A program made the position numbers and the translations under genes. This document shows positions 19,682-30,241 of a stretch of 64,000 bases of DNA, in pieces. Numbering within the stretch: position 1 is the first letter of the stretch; each line of letters opens with the position of its first letter. Source of the DNA: Sinorhizobium saheli (lineage in GTDB: Bacteria; Pseudomonadota; Alphaproteobacteria; Rhizobiales; Rhizobiaceae); the NCBI RefSeq assembly GCF_001651875.1, contig NZ_LNQB01000081.1, forward strand, positions 62,550 to 126,549, written 5' to 3'. Under the pieces are notes generated by a model. The model was not told the DNA's origin and searched no databases. It was given only the letters and a program-made list of their open reading frames with translations.

Positions 19682-20562
19682 GAGTTATCAGGACAATCGA
19701 GTTTGGCAGAGCGATGCCCTCGCCACATGATAAACACGCCAGCTGCTACCACGATTGCAGCGCCCGCAACCATGTTCCAGGAGACGTGTTCATCGAAGAA
19801 GCATATCGCAATGCCAGTGCCGGCCACGAGTTGCAAGTAGGTGAGCGGCTGTACTTCGGAGGCCTCGAGAACGCGATAGGCGCGGATGAGGCAGTAGTGA
19901 CTGAGCGCGCCGCAGATGCACAGCGCACCCAGCAGCGGCAAGTCGGACGACAATACGGGCGTCCAGAAGAGCGGACCGACCAGTGAGATGGCGATGGCGC
20001 CGACTATAGCCGTATAGAAGAGGCTCGTTGAAGAGGAATCATTGTAGCTGACAGCTCTAGTGGCGACGCTATAAATCGCAAACAACAGCGCGCTGGTAAG
20101 CGGGAGAAGCAGGGAGGCGCTGAGCCCGCCTCCGCTTGGGCTTAGAATTATCAGAACGCCAATCAATGCCGCCGTGACAGCGACCCAGCGGCGCCATTCA
20201 ACTCTCTCGCCGAGCAGTGGAACCGAAAGAACGGTTACAAGAATTGGTGCCGCCTGGAAGATGGCCTGGGTCATCGCAAGCCCGACCTGTGTGAGTGAGA
20301 AGACGAAGAGCAGTATTTCGCCGATGAGTAACAAACCTCGCAGTGTCTGAAGGACAGGATGTCTGGTGACAGTCGCTTTTCGGACGCCTGACTCAGATCT
20401 GGCGAGAGCCACGAGCACAAATGCGGCGAACGCCCAATAGCGGATCATCGCGATGAAGATTGGCGGATAGTGTGTTGCGAGATGTTTCGACAAACCGTCC
20501 TGTGTCGCAAACAGCATGATTGCGGACAACGCAAAAACATATCCCGGCAGCTTCGATTTCAT
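19663..20562 (-). CDS. EamA/DMT-family transporter
   Basis: A 299-aa inner-membrane protein with about ten hydrophobic segments in two EamA repeats, of the drug/metabolite exporter type (permease of YdcZ/RhaT-like length). ATG 20562 (MKSKLPGYVFALSAIML) is chosen because the upstream in-frame extension is Arg-rich and not family-like. The substrate is unknown; amino acid or metabolite export is typical. The gene overlaps the 3' end of the GntR gene. Confidence 0.8.
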   Translation of the reverse strand: MKSKLPGYVFALSAIMLFATQDGLSKHLATHYPPIFIAMIRYWAFAAFVLVALARSESGVRKATVTRHPVLQTLRGLLLIGEILLFVFSLTQVGLAMTQAIFQAAPILVTVLSVPLLGERVEWRRWVAVTAALIGVLIILSPSGGGLSASLLLPLTSALLFAIYSVATRAVSYNDSSSTSLFYTAIVGAIAISLVGPLFWTPVLSSDLPLLGALCICGALSHYCLIRAYRVLEASEVQPLTYLQLVAGTGIAICFFDEHVSWNMVAGAAIVVAAGVFIMWRGHRSAKLDCPDNSYPRRR

Positions 20563-20719
20563 AGAGATCGTTCTACTTGGTGTGCGCACATCGCGTGCTT
20601 TGCCATAATCGAAGGTCCATCCCTCGCGCCGCAGTCGCCAGCTCACCCTTGAGGGCTGGGGGCTACGCGCAACTCGGAAAAATCGGCGATGGCTCGGAAG
20701 CCTCGCCATTCATGCCGGC

Positions 20720-22285
20720 CTAGGTCCCCGGGTCGGTTCGTTGTGGAACTCCCCACGCGTTTGCATCCGATACAGCACACGGCAGAAGTTCCGGAGGGAA
20801 TGCTTGATAGCACACCGGTCGCAAGAACCGTTCAATCGCGAGACTTCCGACAGAGGTGGTGCGAACGTCCGAGGTCGCGGGGAAGGGGCCGCCGTGGACC
20901 ATTGCATGGCTCACCTCGACGCCCGTCCCGAAGCCATTGACAATCAACCTTCCTGCTTTGCGCTCGAGCAGCGGCGTAAGCTCGCGGGCAAACATGTAGT
21001 CGCCTTGGTCGATATGCAGCGCAATCGTCAACTGCCCCTCGAGGTGTTCGACAACCTCGCGGAGTTCTTTTGCGTCGTCGCAACGGACGATCAGTGTTGC
21101 GGCACCGAACACTTCGTCTTGAAGCTCCCTGTGCGAAAGGAAGGCGCCGGCAGTGGTTTCGAAAATTCCCGCCTGGGCCTGATTTTCCCCGCCGGCGCGC
21201 CCACGCGCGACAGTCGTGACCGATTGATGGGAGACGAGTTGATCGACGCCAGAGCGATATGCTTTGTGGATGGCGGGTGTCAGCATCGTAGCCGCAGTCG
21301 TGGCCGAAATCGCTTCCCGCGCGGCGGTTACGAACGAGTCGTATCCTTCGCTATTGACTGCAAGGATCAGGCCTGGATTCGTGCAAAACTGGCCAGCTCC
21401 CAAAGTAAGAGCCGCCACGAGTTGGCTGCCTATTTCGGCTCCGCGCGCGGCGAGAGCGCTTGGGAAGAGGATGACTGGATTTATCGAACTCATTTCGGCG
21501 TACACCGGGATCGGCTCGGGGCGCCGAGCGGCGATCTGCATGAATGCCACTCCTGCGCCACGGGAGCCGGTGAAGCCAATAGCTTTGATGCGCGGGTTGG
21601 CGACGAGCGCTTGGGAGACTGCCCGCTTCGAATCAAAGATGAGCGAGAAGGTGCCTTCGGGCAACTCGCAGGCTCTGACAGCCGACTGCACCGCGCGACC
21701 GACGAGTTCTGACGTACCGGGGTGTGCTGAATGCGCTTTGACGATTACCGGGCAGCCCGCTGCAAGGGCGGACGCTGTGTCTCCACCTGCGACTGAGAAG
21801 GCAAGCGGAAAGTTCGATGCGCCGAATACGCCGACCGGTCCCACGCCGATGTTGGTGAGACGAAGATCTGCACGAGGCTGCGGTTTTCGGGAAGGCATGG
21901 CTTTGTCGATGCGAACATCGAGAAAAGCGCCCTCACGTACCACCGATGCGAACAGCTGGAGCTGACCGACGGTGCGGCTACGTTCACCTTCTATGCGAAT
22001 TCGGGGGAGCCCTGTCTCGGCAACACAGCGATCAATGAGTTCATCGCCAAGGTCCAGTATGTTCGACCCGATTTTCTCAAGGAGCATCGCCCTCTCTTCA
22101 GGCGAGGTCCTACGAAATGTGTCAAACGCTTGATCCGCAATCAAGCACGCCTGCTCCAGGTCCTCGAGTGCGGCGCCGCCAAAGCTTGGTTCGAGCCGTC
22201 TTCCCGAAGCCGCCTCAATCCCCCAGATTTCGCCATCCGAGCCGCGGCGCGTTGATCCGCCGATTAGAAGTTCGCCGGTAATCAT
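20720..22285 (-). CDS. Alpha-ketoglutarate semialdehyde dehydrogenase (ALDH family)
   Basis: A 521-aa aldehyde dehydrogenase of the 2,5-dioxovalerate type, which oxidises alpha-ketoglutarate semialdehyde to 2-oxoglutarate. The catalytic cysteine is in [11 protein letters not shown], the general-base glutamate in YAEMSSINP and the cofactor region in [11 protein letters not shown] and GFTGSRGAG. It lies downstream of the DapA-family gene on the same strand, the classic last two steps of hydroxyproline or sugar-acid catabolism. It is comparable to HypH of Sinorhizobium. Confidence 0.85.
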   Translation of the reverse strand: MITGELLIGGSTRRGSDGEIWGIEAASGRRLEPSFGGAALEDLEQACLIADQAFDTFRRTSPEERAMLLEKIGSNILDLGDELIDRCVAETGLPRIRIEGERSRTVGQLQLFASVVREGAFLDVRIDKAMPSRKPQPRADLRLTNIGVGPVGVFGASNFPLAFSVAGGDTASALAAGCPVIVKAHSAHPGTSELVGRAVQSAVRACELPEGTFSLIFDSKRAVSQALVANPRIKAIGFTGSRGAGVAFMQIAARRPEPIPVYAEMSSINPVILFPSALAARGAEIGSQLVAALTLGAGQFCTNPGLILAVNSEGYDSFVTAAREAISATTAATMLTPAIHKAYRSGVDQLVSHQSVTTVARGRAGGENQAQAGIFETTAGAFLSHRELQDEVFGAATLIVRCDDAKELREVVEHLEGQLTIALHIDQGDYMFARELTPLLERKAGRLIVNGFGTGVEVSHAMVHGGPFPATSDVRTTSVGSLAIERFLRPVCYQAFPPELLPCAVSDANAWGVPQRTDPGT

Positions 22286-22329
22286 CTGTCCTCCGGATAG
22301 CCCCCGCGGTCAGCGGTCGGCTTTATTGG

Positions 22330-22354
22330 CCCGGCCGCGAGACGCGCGGCCGGG
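22330..22354. repeat. GC-rich hairpin between the dapA-like and aldehyde dehydrogenase genes
   Basis: CCCGGCCGCG (22330-22339) and CGCGGCCGGG (22345-22354) form a 10-bp stem with a 5-nt loop. No T-run follows in either direction, so a simple intrinsic terminator is unlikely. It may stabilise mRNA or tune expression of the dehydrogenase relative to the lyase. Confidence 0.5.
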
Positions 22355-22371
22355 GCATTGAGATCCAAGGG

Positions 22372-23280
22372 TTAGGCAGCCTGCTTGTTGCGCTCGGCGA
22401 GCGCATCGATAGCTTTCTTGATCGTGGAAATCACGAACTCGCGCTCATTTCCCACCAGCGGCAGCCGGGGCGCTCGCGTCCATTCCGGAGCACCGTAGGC
22501 GAGATGTTCGCCGAGCTTGATGTACTGGACCAGCTTGACATGCGTGTCGAGGTGGAATGACGGCGTCAGAACTTGATACAATTCACGCGCCTCCGCATAT
22601 TTGTTTTGGGCGCAAAGATTGAAGAGTTCCACGCACTCCGTCGGCCAAACATTGGTCATTCCCGATACCCAGCCGGTCACTCCCAGAGCCGAGCTTTCGA
22701 CGATCAGGTCGTCGACGCCGCAGAAGACGCTAAAGCGATCGCCAAATTCAACATACAAGTCGGTCACCCGCCGAATGTCGCCGCTCTCCTCTTTGATGCA
22801 GACGATCTCCGGCGTGTCGACGAAGTTCTTGAGAACCTCGACCGTGCAGTCGACACCATAGGCAATGGGATTGTTGTAAATCATGATCGGGAGGGAAGAG
22901 GCGCCGGCGATGGCCTTGTACCATTCTGCCGTTTCGCGGACGTCCGTCTTGTAGCCAAGGCTCGGAAACACCATCAAGCCTTGGGCGCCGAACGATTCGT
23001 AGAGCTTCGCATTGGCCTTGGCATTTTCCAGTGTGACTTCGGCGAGGCCGGAGAGCACCGGAACCCGGCCGCCCACCACCTCGACTGCACCGCGAATGAT
23101 TTGTTCGCGCTCGCCCATCGACATCGAGGCGTTTTCTCCAAGCATCGGGAGCACGATCACACCGGAGACGCCCGCCTTCACCAGGCGATCGATGCTGCTT
23201 TGTGTGGCTTGAAGGTCAACCTGGCCATCCTTTGCCAACTTGGTTGTTACGGCTGGAAACACGCCCGACCATTTTACCAT
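22372..23280 (-). CDS. DapA/NAL-family lyase, candidate pyrroline-4-hydroxy-2-carboxylate deaminase
   Basis: A 302-aa class-I aldolase-type TIM barrel. The Schiff-base lysine is in EIVCIKEESGD and the catalytic tyrosine in PIMIYNNP; GVIVLPMLGENASM replaces the usual GTTGE loop. With a hydroxyproline epimerase, a D-hydroxyproline-type dehydrogenase and a semialdehyde dehydrogenase nearby, deamination of pyrroline-4-hydroxy-2-carboxylate (HypD) is the best fit. A 5-keto-4-deoxyglucarate dehydratase is the main alternative. ATG 23280 has AAAGGA about 9 nt upstream. An operator copy lies 28 bp before the start. Confidence 0.8.
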   Translation of the reverse strand: MVKWSGVFPAVTTKLAKDGQVDLQATQSSIDRLVKAGVSGVIVLPMLGENASMSMGEREQIIRGAVEVVGGRVPVLSGLAEVTLENAKANAKLYESFGAQGLMVFPSLGYKTDVRETAEWYKAIAGASSLPIMIYNNPIAYGVDCTVEVLKNFVDTPEIVCIKEESGDIRRVTDLYVEFGDRFSVFCGVDDLIVESSALGVTGWVSGMTNVWPTECVELFNLCAQNKYAEARELYQVLTPSFHLDTHVKLVQYIKLGEHLAYGAPEWTRAPRLPLVGNEREFVISTIKKAIDALAERNKQAA

Positions 23281-23307
23281 GATATCGATCCTTTCATGAG
23301 ATATACA

Positions 23308-23324
23308 CTGGATCCAATCTACAT
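23308..23324. promoter_or_regulatory. Operator copy 1 (GntR-type), dapA-like/gntR gap
   Basis: CTGGATCCAATCTACAT differs at two positions from the 17-bp word TTGGATCCAATCTACAA that occurs unchanged three times further right. It lies between the leftward lyase gene and the rightward GntR gene. Confidence 0.6.
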
Positions 23325-23432
23325 AAGCCAAGCGACATGTCCAGCTTTAATGTTGGATAATTTTAGGCTAGTGTGCATATTATCGGCTGCCGGTCCGCAT
23401 CTAGGACACGGAAATGCCAATCTTTTTGGGAT

Positions 23433-23442
23433 TTGGATCCAA
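23433..23442. promoter_or_regulatory. Operator copy 2 (core palindrome) just before the GntR gene
   Basis: The palindromic core TTGGATCCAA lies 12 bp upstream of the GntR start, a position suited to autoregulation. The flanking CTACAA seen in the other copies is absent. Confidence 0.55.
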
Positions 23443-23454
23443 CACGTGAACGAG

Positions 23455-24153
23455 ATGCTCGAACAGAAAAGCCCGCGCTCAAAGTACCGCCTGAAACGAC
23501 AGAGCCTGCCGGAGGCCCTGGCTGACTCGTTGCGCGAACGAATTCTCAATGGCGAGTTCAAGGAAGGAGAGCCGCTTGTTCAGGAAGCGATCGCCGCCGA
23601 ATATGAATGCAGCCGGATGCCCGTGCGCGAAGCCTTCCGCCAACTTGAGGCGGCTGGGCTCATTGTCTCCAAGATCCACAAGGGCGCGGTTGTAACGACG
23701 CTGCCATCAGAACAGATCATGGAACTATTCGAGCTGCGCGCAATGTTGGAATGTGACATCCTCACCTACGCGCTCAGCCGAATGACAGACCATCATCTCG
23801 ATATGTCAGAGCAGGTTCTTGAGCAACTTGAGGACGCCTATCACAAGCGCGACATAGCAAAGGTCGGCGCCCTAAACTGGGAGTTTCACCGCAGTCTCTA
23901 CGTGCCCGCGCACCGCATTCAAACTTTGGCACTGATCCAGGGCATCAACGTCCAGACCGATCGCTATATCAGGCTCCAACTCCTGTTGACGTCTGCATTC
24001 GAAGAAGCAGAGCAGGATCACCGCCAAATACTGAAATTGTGCCGAAGCCATGATCCGAGCGTGGTCGAGTTCATGCGAGGGCACATCATCCGGGCCGGCC
24101 ATAATCTTCTTGACGCTCTCAGCACTCGCAAGACCAGTGGCACAGCTGCCTGA
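23455..24153 (+). CDS. GntR-family (FCD) regulator of the peptide/hydroxyproline region
   Basis: A 232-aa regulator with a winged helix (SLPEALADSLRERILNGEF, then CSRMPVREAFRQLEAAGLI) and an FCD effector domain. ATG 23455 is taken as start; the frame is open for 880 bp upstream but that part lies opposite the lyase gene and has no family features. Copies of a TTGGATCCAA palindrome flank this gene and precede the transporter and peptidase operons, so it is the obvious candidate to bind them. FCD regulators usually sense carboxylic acids. Confidence 0.88.
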   Translation: MLEQKSPRSKYRLKRQSLPEALADSLRERILNGEFKEGEPLVQEAIAAEYECSRMPVREAFRQLEAAGLIVSKIHKGAVVTTLPSEQIMELFELRAMLECDILTYALSRMTDHHLDMSEQVLEQLEDAYHKRDIAKVGALNWEFHRSLYVPAHRIQTLALIQGINVQTDRYIRLQLLLTSAFEEAEQDHRQILKLCRSHDPSVVEFMRGHIIRAGHNLLDALSTRKTSGTAA

Positions 24154-24600
24154 CTAAAGGCTTCTCCATCGCTTTTTAGCCTCCACGCCGTCTCGCTGGT
24201 CCTCGGATGGTGCCATCATGGGTTACCTGCCTGACCCAAATCGGACACCAAGCCATCCCACAATGGCCTCAAGGCAGCAGTATAGTGCTCGGTCTTGTTG
24301 CCACGAGCGATGCGGTGGAAGGCGTCTATACGCCCCGAGATGGCAGTTTGTTGCGCCTCGCGAGTATCTCACTCTGGGTTGTCGGTACGCGCGTCTGAAC
24401 TCGTATCGGCTGATACGAGCCACGTTGCGTGGCAAACACAAATCACAAAAGCGTCCCTGCCGATAGAGAGGTCGAGCCTTCATTACGGCCGTAGACACTG
24501 AGGCCTAAGCGTTGTAGATTGGATCCAATTCCGGTGCCATTGAGGAGTGAGCCCTGGAGTTGAACGCCTAGTCATCACGATTTCAAACGGGGGGAATGAT
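24154..24600. promoter_or_regulatory. Intergenic region with operator copy 3
   Basis: No gene is visible in these 447 bp. TTGTAGATTGGATCCAA at 24512-24528 is an exact copy of the 17-bp operator word in inverse orientation, about 75 bp upstream of the truncated binding-protein gene. The rest shows nothing I can name. Confidence 0.6.
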
Positions 24601-25356
24601 ATGAAATATGAGGCAAGCGTACGTCTAAGAGCATCTTTGACCCGGGCGGCCGTGTTGTCCTGCCTGGCTGTTGGGCTTCACTTCGCCAGTCCGGCGGCCG
24701 CGGACACCCTTCGGGTTATCGCCGACGGAGACATGAAGACACCTGATCCCATCGTCACGACATCCTGGGATACCCAGGTCCATGCATACCTGATTTACGA
24801 CAAGCTTTTCGAAATGGATGAAACCGGGTCTCCTCGGCCCTCACTCGCCGATACGGTCGAAGCCAGCCAAGACCGACGGACCTTCACGATCACGCTTCGG
24901 AGCGGTGTGAAGTTTTCCGACGGCAGCCCAATTGCGCCCGACGACGTCATTCAATCGCTGAAGCGCTGGTCTTCGCGCGACGTCACCGGCCAGTTGTTGG
25001 CCGCAAGGCTTAAGAGCATGACGACGATTGACGCGCGTACAATTCGCATTGAGTTGAACGAGCCGTTTGACGTGCCGGAGGCCTTGGCTGGTATTACCGG
25101 AAACCCCGCTTTCATCATGCCAAAGCGCGTGGCCACGAACGCGTCGACCGATCCGCGTGCTGCCTATATCGCAGCCGACGATGATGGCGAACGGAGGGAC
25201 GTGGCGTATCAGTTACAAAAGCGCGCGTCCGAATATCTGCCGTTTATCCTGACGGGGGAATCCTATTACCCGCGAGTTTACCGGTCGGATATAGAGGGCT
25301 TCAACCCTGCGGCTCCTAGACTGTACTTCTGGAACATCACGCGAAAGAGCAAATAG
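24601..25356 (+). pseudogene. Oligopeptide-binding protein with large in-frame internal deletion
   Basis: A 251-aa relic of a family-5 ABC solute-binding protein. Residues 1 to about 184 (signal peptide, then ADTLRVIADGDMKTPDP) align with the start of the intact paralogue at 28610. The last 65 or so (QKRASEYLPFILTGESYYP to the end) align with its C-terminus, and roughly 290 codons between are missing without a frameshift. The ribosome site and signal peptide remain. A product lacking the second lobe cannot bind peptides in the usual way. The differing sequence shows it was an older paralogue, not a recent copy. Confidence 0.8.
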
Positions 25357-25529
25357 CACCGCTCTCTTGTCGATGAGCCACTTGTCTCCGCGGTTGTCGT
25401 GACCAGTGGCTTTCTCGCCGAATGAACTTGAGCCAAGGCGCAGCTTTGGCTTAAGGGCAACTGAACTGAAGCCGTCAGCAAGACCGTCACTATCGCTGGG
25501 CAAATAGGCGGCCCGCCATGCGGTTTGTA

Positions 25530-25580
25530 ATTGGATCCAATCTACAAGGGATTGACAATGCTGGATCCAAGTGGTTGGAT
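25530..25580 (+). promoter_or_regulatory. Promoter-operator of the dipeptidase/transporter operon
   Basis: An exact operator word, TTGGATCCAATCTACAA, lies at 25531-25547. It is followed 4 nt later by a perfect -35 TTGACA (25552-25557) and by a second half-copy CTGGATCCAAG at 25561-25571, inside the spacer. A weak -10 TTGGAT is at 25575-25580. The same word-N4-TTGACA arrangement recurs at 35614-35640. Binding here should block RNA polymerase. Confidence 0.65.
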
Positions 25581-25631
25581 GAGAGAAAGTGAATTGAGGG
25601 GCAACCTCGATAATCAACTGGGAGAAGCGCA

Positions 25632-26648
25632 GTGGACGCTGAAAGAATTCATCGGGAATCAATTCTCATCGACGCGGTTGCGCCGCTTCTGGATCGAAAG
25701 GAATACGTGGATTCTTATCGCGCGGGCGGAGCAACTTGTGTGGCCCCGACAATTTCCGCGGGAACTGACTCACCTGACCACGCGCTTCATGGAATTGGCA
25801 GTTGGTTGCGGTTCATCCGGGCTCGGGAAGATCTGAAGCTGGTTCGAACGGCATCGGACATCGAGGCCGCCAAGCGCGACGGCTTGATGGGGGTTCTGTT
25901 TCATTTCCAAGGAACTGGGCCTTTTCAGACCGACCTCGATCTTGTCGAGGCTTTTCAAGCGCTCGGTTTGCGGATGGTGCAGCTGACCTACAATAGACGG
26001 GATTATGTCGGTAGCGGATGCGAGGAAGATTTTGACGAGGGACTTTCAGCCTTCGGCAAGAAGCTTATCCGAAGGCTGAATGAGAATCGCGTTGTCGTTG
26101 ATTGCAGCCATACCGGCTACAAAACCACAATGGATGCCTTGTCGTTGACAACGCGACCGACGGTTTTCTCGCATTCGAATTCGGCCACACTGTTTCCCAG
26201 CAGAAGAAACATCCACGACGATCAAGTCAAAGCTGCGGCGGCTACAGGCGGCCTTGTCGGCGTCACCGCTGTTCCTCAGTTCGTGGTCCCCGCAAATGGC
26301 GGTGCAGCACGTCCCTCGCTTGATGATCTGATTGGCCATATCGACCATTTCGTGTCGCTCGTTGGAATCGACCACGTCGGGTTGGGTCTCGATTATTGGT
26401 GGGGGACGCCTCCGTTTTCAAAGACGGAATCTGTCATCAGCGAATGGGAGCACTATGTCCGCATAGGCGACTGGAGCCCCGAAGCTTATCCCCGCCCGCC
26501 TCATTACAACCCCCCTGAGATTGAGACGCCTGACATGCTTATCGGCATGACGCAGGGGCTGCTTCGCAGGGGGTACAAAGAGGAGGATGTTCGCAAGATC
26601 TTGGGACTGAACTGGTTGCGTGTCTTCCGCGAAGTTTGGGGGGAGTGA
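25632..26648 (+). CDS. M19 (membrane dipeptidase) family protein with altered metal site, copy 1
   Basis: A 338-aa renal-dipeptidase-family protein. His ligands of the second metal appear in VVDCSHTGYKTT and FSHSN, and the RNIHDD and GLDYWWG stretches are kept. The first-metal HxD expected in a motif like IDGHNDLP is replaced by IDAVAPLL, and the bridging glutamate position reads FHFQG. Activity may therefore be mononuclear or altered. GTG 25632 is chosen for its GGGAG ribosome site. It is the first gene of the transporter operon and is paralogous to 38234. Confidence 0.8.
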   Translation: MDAERIHRESILIDAVAPLLDRKEYVDSYRAGGATCVAPTISAGTDSPDHALHGIGSWLRFIRAREDLKLVRTASDIEAAKRDGLMGVLFHFQGTGPFQTDLDLVEAFQALGLRMVQLTYNRRDYVGSGCEEDFDEGLSAFGKKLIRRLNENRVVVDCSHTGYKTTMDALSLTTRPTVFSHSNSATLFPSRRNIHDDQVKAAAATGGLVGVTAVPQFVVPANGGAARPSLDDLIGHIDHFVSLVGIDHVGLGLDYWWGTPPFSKTESVISEWEHYVRIGDWSPEAYPRPPHYNPPEIETPDMLIGMTQGLLRRGYKEEDVRKILGLNWLRVFREVWGE

Positions 26649-26703
26649 CCCGGTGGTCCTCGAATTGAATGCGCCTGGCAAACCCAGATCGGAGCTTCGC
26701 ACC

Positions 26704-28569
26704 ATGCTTGAGCAGCCGATGACAAACGCCGTACTTTCTGTTTCGAATCTGGTCACCTCCTTCCGAACGGGCGGGGGCTGGAAGTCGGTGGTCGATGGCG
26801 TGTCTTTCGACATCGGTCCGAAAGAGACCGTTGCCGTGGTGGGCGAATCTGGCTCAGGTAAGAGCGTTACTGCACTCTCGATCATGCAGCTAAACGCGCC
26901 TGGCTTGAGTCGGGTCGACGGGTCGGTCAAGCTCGAGGGAAGGGAACTCCTGACCCTTTCGAACGCCGACATGCGTCGCATCCGCGGCAATGAAATCGCG
27001 ATGATTTTCCAGGAGCCGATGACGTCACTGAACCCGGTGCTGTCCATCGGGTTTCAGATCGCCGAAGCACTGGTGTTGCATCGACGCTTGTCGCACGCCG
27101 CAGCTGAGGCGGAGACCATCCGACTGCTGGAGAAGGTGCGGATCCCAGCTGCGAAATCGCGCTTTCATGAATATCCACACCGCTTCTCGGGTGGTATGCG
27201 CCAGCGCGTGATGATTGCAATGGCTCTGGCATGCAAACCGAAGCTGCTCATCGCGGACGAGCCTACGACCGCGCTTGACGTCACGATTCAGGCCCAGATT
27301 CTGCAACTCATCAAGGAGCTGCAGGAGGAAGGGGAGATGTCCGTTCTCTTCATCACCCACGACATGGGCGTGGTTGCCGAAATCGCTGACCGAACGGTGG
27401 TGATGTATAAAGGCAAGGCGATCGAAACCGGCGCGACAGAGGATATTTTCAAGAATCCCGCCCAGCCCTATACGCGATCCCTATTGTCGGCAGTGCCAAA
27501 GCTCGGTTCGATGAGAGGCGAAACCCGGCCGATGCGATTTCCCATCTTCGACCGAACAACGGGCGAGCCCGACGAAACGGTCGAGACGCCAGACACGGTC
27601 AAAGGGGCCGAACGTCCTGTGCTGGAAGTTGCCGGATTGACCAAGCGGTTCGAAATTTCTTCGGGACTGTTTTCGTCCGTCAAGAGTCGGATCCACGCGG
27701 TCGAGAACGTCTCCTTCGATGTCAGGAGCGGCGAGACCTTGGCGTTGGTCGGTGAGTCGGGTTGCGGAAAATCCACGACCGGCCGCGCAATTATGCGGCT
27801 GATCGAGCCTTCATCGGGCTCCGTGCAGCTCGACGGCGTGGATTTGCTCAAGCTGAGCGCCAATGACCTGTTGGAACGGCGCAAGCGCATGCAGATGATC
27901 TTTCAAGATCCATTTGCCTCGCTAAACCCACGCATGAAGATCGGCACGGCTATAGCCGAGCCCTTGATAATCAATGGTGTCGCCAACCGCTCGGAAGCAC
28001 GCGACAAGGTCGCCGATCTCTTGTTGCGGGTCGGACTTTCAGCCGACATGGCGAACCGCTTTCCACACGAGTTCTCGGGAGGTCAGCGTCAGCGCATCTG
28101 CATCGCCCGTGCCCTGGCGCTGGAGCCACGGCTGATTGTGGCGGACGAAGCTGTCTCGGCGCTCGACGTTTCGGTGAAGGCTCAGGTCGTCAACCTGATG
28201 CTCGAACTTCAGGCCCGCATGGGACTCGCCTATCTTTTCATTTCGCATGATATGGCCGTGATAGAGCGTGTCAGCCACCGCGTTGCAGTGATGTATCTCG
28301 GAGAGATTGTCGAGATCGGTCCGCGCGCAGCGATTTTCCAGAATCCGCAACATCCCTACACCAAGAGGTTGCTAGCGGCAGTGCCGATCGCCGATCCGGC
28401 GCGGCGCCTGCAGAAACGCTCCGTTCCGAACGAGGAAGTTCGGAGTCCGGTTCGGTCTGCAGACTATATCCCACCTGTGCGCCAATACCGGGAGGTCTCA
28501 CCAGGCCACGCCGTTATGGTCTGGGACGCCGAGTGGGAGAAGATGGGTACGTCTGGCCAATCGGTCTGA
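26704..28569 (+). CDS. Dipeptide/oligopeptide ABC transporter, double ATPase (DppD-DppF fusion)
   Basis: A 621-aa protein with two ABC ATPase domains. The first has [21 protein letters not shown] and [12 protein letters not shown]; the second has [21 protein letters not shown] and [12 protein letters not shown]. Both carry the C-terminal oligopeptide/dipeptide domain. Fusion of DppD and DppF is common in Rhizobiales. ATG 26704 is used, although GTG 26653 has a stronger GGGGGGAG ribosome site overlapping the end of the dipeptidase gene and may be the real start. It would energise the permeases at 30242 and 31200. Confidence 0.9.
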   Translation: MLEQPMTNAVLSVSNLVTSFRTGGGWKSVVDGVSFDIGPKETVAVVGESGSGKSVTALSIMQLNAPGLSRVDGSVKLEGRELLTLSNADMRRIRGNEIAMIFQEPMTSLNPVLSIGFQIAEALVLHRRLSHAAAEAETIRLLEKVRIPAAKSRFHEYPHRFSGGMRQRVMIAMALACKPKLLIADEPTTALDVTIQAQILQLIKELQEEGEMSVLFITHDMGVVAEIADRTVVMYKGKAIETGATEDIFKNPAQPYTRSLLSAVPKLGSMRGETRPMRFPIFDRTTGEPDETVETPDTVKGAERPVLEVAGLTKRFEISSGLFSSVKSRIHAVENVSFDVRSGETLALVGESGCGKSTTGRAIMRLIEPSSGSVQLDGVDLLKLSANDLLERRKRMQMIFQDPFASLNPRMKIGTAIAEPLIINGVANRSEARDKVADLLLRVGLSADMANRFPHEFSGGQRQRICIARALALEPRLIVADEAVSALDVSVKAQVVNLMLELQARMGLAYLFISHDMAVIERVSHRVAVMYLGEIVEIGPRAAIFQNPQHPYTKRLLAAVPIADPARRLQKRSVPNEEVRSPVRSADYIPPVRQYREVSPGHAVMVWDAEWEKMGTSGQSV

Positions 28570-28609
28570 CGTGTCGCGAAACCAAAACTGTCAAAAAAGG
28601 GGAATAAAA

Positions 28610-30211
28610 ATGACTACCAGATCCAATCATAAGACGTTGTCGTGCCTTTTTAGAACCGCAGCACTAGCTCCCCTAGTAGCCAGTGCTCTTTTTGCTAGCG
28701 CTGCGATGGCGGACACATTGCGCGTTATTTCAGATGCCGATCTGAAAACTGTAGATCCTATCCTGACGACGGCAACTTTGACGCAGGTGCATGCTTCGCT
28801 GATCTATGACAAGCTGTTCGAGTTCGATGAACATGGTGCACCCAGGCCGGAACTGGCCGACAAGGTTACCGTCAGCGATGACCAAAGGACCTACACGATT
28901 TCGCTACGTCCTGACCTGAAGTTTTCCGATGGTAGCGCCATTACCACTGACGACGTGATCGCATCATTGAAGCGCTGGGCCTCGAAGGATCAGATCGGAA
29001 AAATGTTGGCCGACAGGCTCAAAAATATGAGCAGAATTGACGATGTGACGCTGCAGATCGAATTGTCGGATCCTTTTGATGTTCCCTCCGCGCTGGCGGG
29101 TGCGACGGGAAACCCGGCCTTCATCATGCCTCAGCGCGTCGCCGCATTGCCCGCAACTGAGTCTCTCAAGGATGCTACCGGATCGGGTCCGTATTCATTT
29201 GATCTGTCGGCGTGGAAGCCAGGTCAGACGCGCGTCTATACCAAGAACCCCCATTATGTCCCCAGGGGCGACGCGCCCAGCTATATGTCCGGCAAGAAGG
29301 AGGCCGCATTCGATACTATCGAGATGGCCTACATTCCGGATCCCAACACCGCTATGGCGGCGATGCTGACAGATCAGCACGACATTTGGCTCGGCCCGCC
29401 GATGGATAGTGCAGTCGCCATGCGGAGCGACAACAAGTTCGTGGTCGAAAATGGCGTCTGGCAGCAGTTCAACATTCGGCCGAACTTCAAGAACCCTCCG
29501 TTCGACAACGTTAAGGCACGTGAAGCCCTCACGTATCTCATCGATCAGAAGGAGCTTGGACCTCTTGTGGCCGGCGATCCGGAATTGTGGCGCGAGTGTT
29601 ATGCTATTTTAATGTGCGGCAGCCCATATGGTGATGAAGCGGCTTATTCCGGCCACCGCGGCGCACCCGATTACGAGAAAGCAAAACAGCTGCTGGCGGA
29701 AGCTGGCTATGACGGCAAGCCGATCGTCATTCTCGAGCCAACCGATTACGCTCCGTACCACGCCGCAGCATTGTATCTGGCGCAGCAACTTCGAAAGATC
29801 GGTGCAAACGTCGATCTGCAATCGATGGATTGGTCAACGCTGACGTCGCGACGGACGTCGAAAGCGCCGGTCTCGGAGGGCGGCTGGAATCTGATGATGT
29901 CAAGCATGGACTCCTCGGGCGCTTCATCTCCGATCACGCATCTTATGCTTGCATCCAGTTGTGACGACGCCTGGTTCGGCTGGCCATGTGACAAGCAAAT
30001 GGAAGATCTGAGGGCCGCATTCCTCGGCGCAACAAGTGACGCCGAAAAGAAGAAGATCACCTTCGACATACAGAAGCGTTCATCGGAATATCTGCCCTTC
30101 ATCCCGGTAGGAGAGTCTTCCAGCCCTGTTGTGCGCCGGGCGGAAATCGAGAATTTCGACGCGGATGTCGCGGTTTGGTATTTCTGGAACGTGCGCCGCA
30201 AGACGAACTAA
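28610..30211 (+). CDS. ABC transporter substrate-binding protein, family 5 (peptide)
   Basis: A 533-aa periplasmic peptide-binding protein. It has a signal peptide ending near ASAAMA, the ADTLRVISDADLKTVDP start of the mature domain and the KFSDGSAITTDDV motif. ATG 28610 follows AAGGGGAATAAAA. It is an intact paralogue of the deleted copy at 24601. Together with the double ATPase and the two permeases it forms a complete Dpp/Opp-type importer, probably for short peptides cleaved by the neighbouring dipeptidase homologues. Confidence 0.9.
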   Translation: MTTRSNHKTLSCLFRTAALAPLVASALFASAAMADTLRVISDADLKTVDPILTTATLTQVHASLIYDKLFEFDEHGAPRPELADKVTVSDDQRTYTISLRPDLKFSDGSAITTDDVIASLKRWASKDQIGKMLADRLKNMSRIDDVTLQIELSDPFDVPSALAGATGNPAFIMPQRVAALPATESLKDATGSGPYSFDLSAWKPGQTRVYTKNPHYVPRGDAPSYMSGKKEAAFDTIEMAYIPDPNTAMAAMLTDQHDIWLGPPMDSAVAMRSDNKFVVENGVWQQFNIRPNFKNPPFDNVKAREALTYLIDQKELGPLVAGDPELWRECYAILMCGSPYGDEAAYSGHRGAPDYEKAKQLLAEAGYDGKPIVILEPTDYAPYHAAALYLAQQLRKIGANVDLQSMDWSTLTSRRTSKAPVSEGGWNLMMSSMDSSGASSPITHLMLASSCDDAWFGWPCDKQMEDLRAAFLGATSDAEKKKITFDIQKRSSEYLPFIPVGESSSPVVRRAEIENFDADVAVWYFWNVRRKTN

Positions 30212-30241
30212 CGACGTCAAGTCCGGGCTTGTGAGGCCAGT

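Noticed and set aside
22573-23454. Upstream extension of the GntR gene
   Set aside because: The first 290 codons are antisense to the DapA-family gene; the regulator domain starts after 23455.
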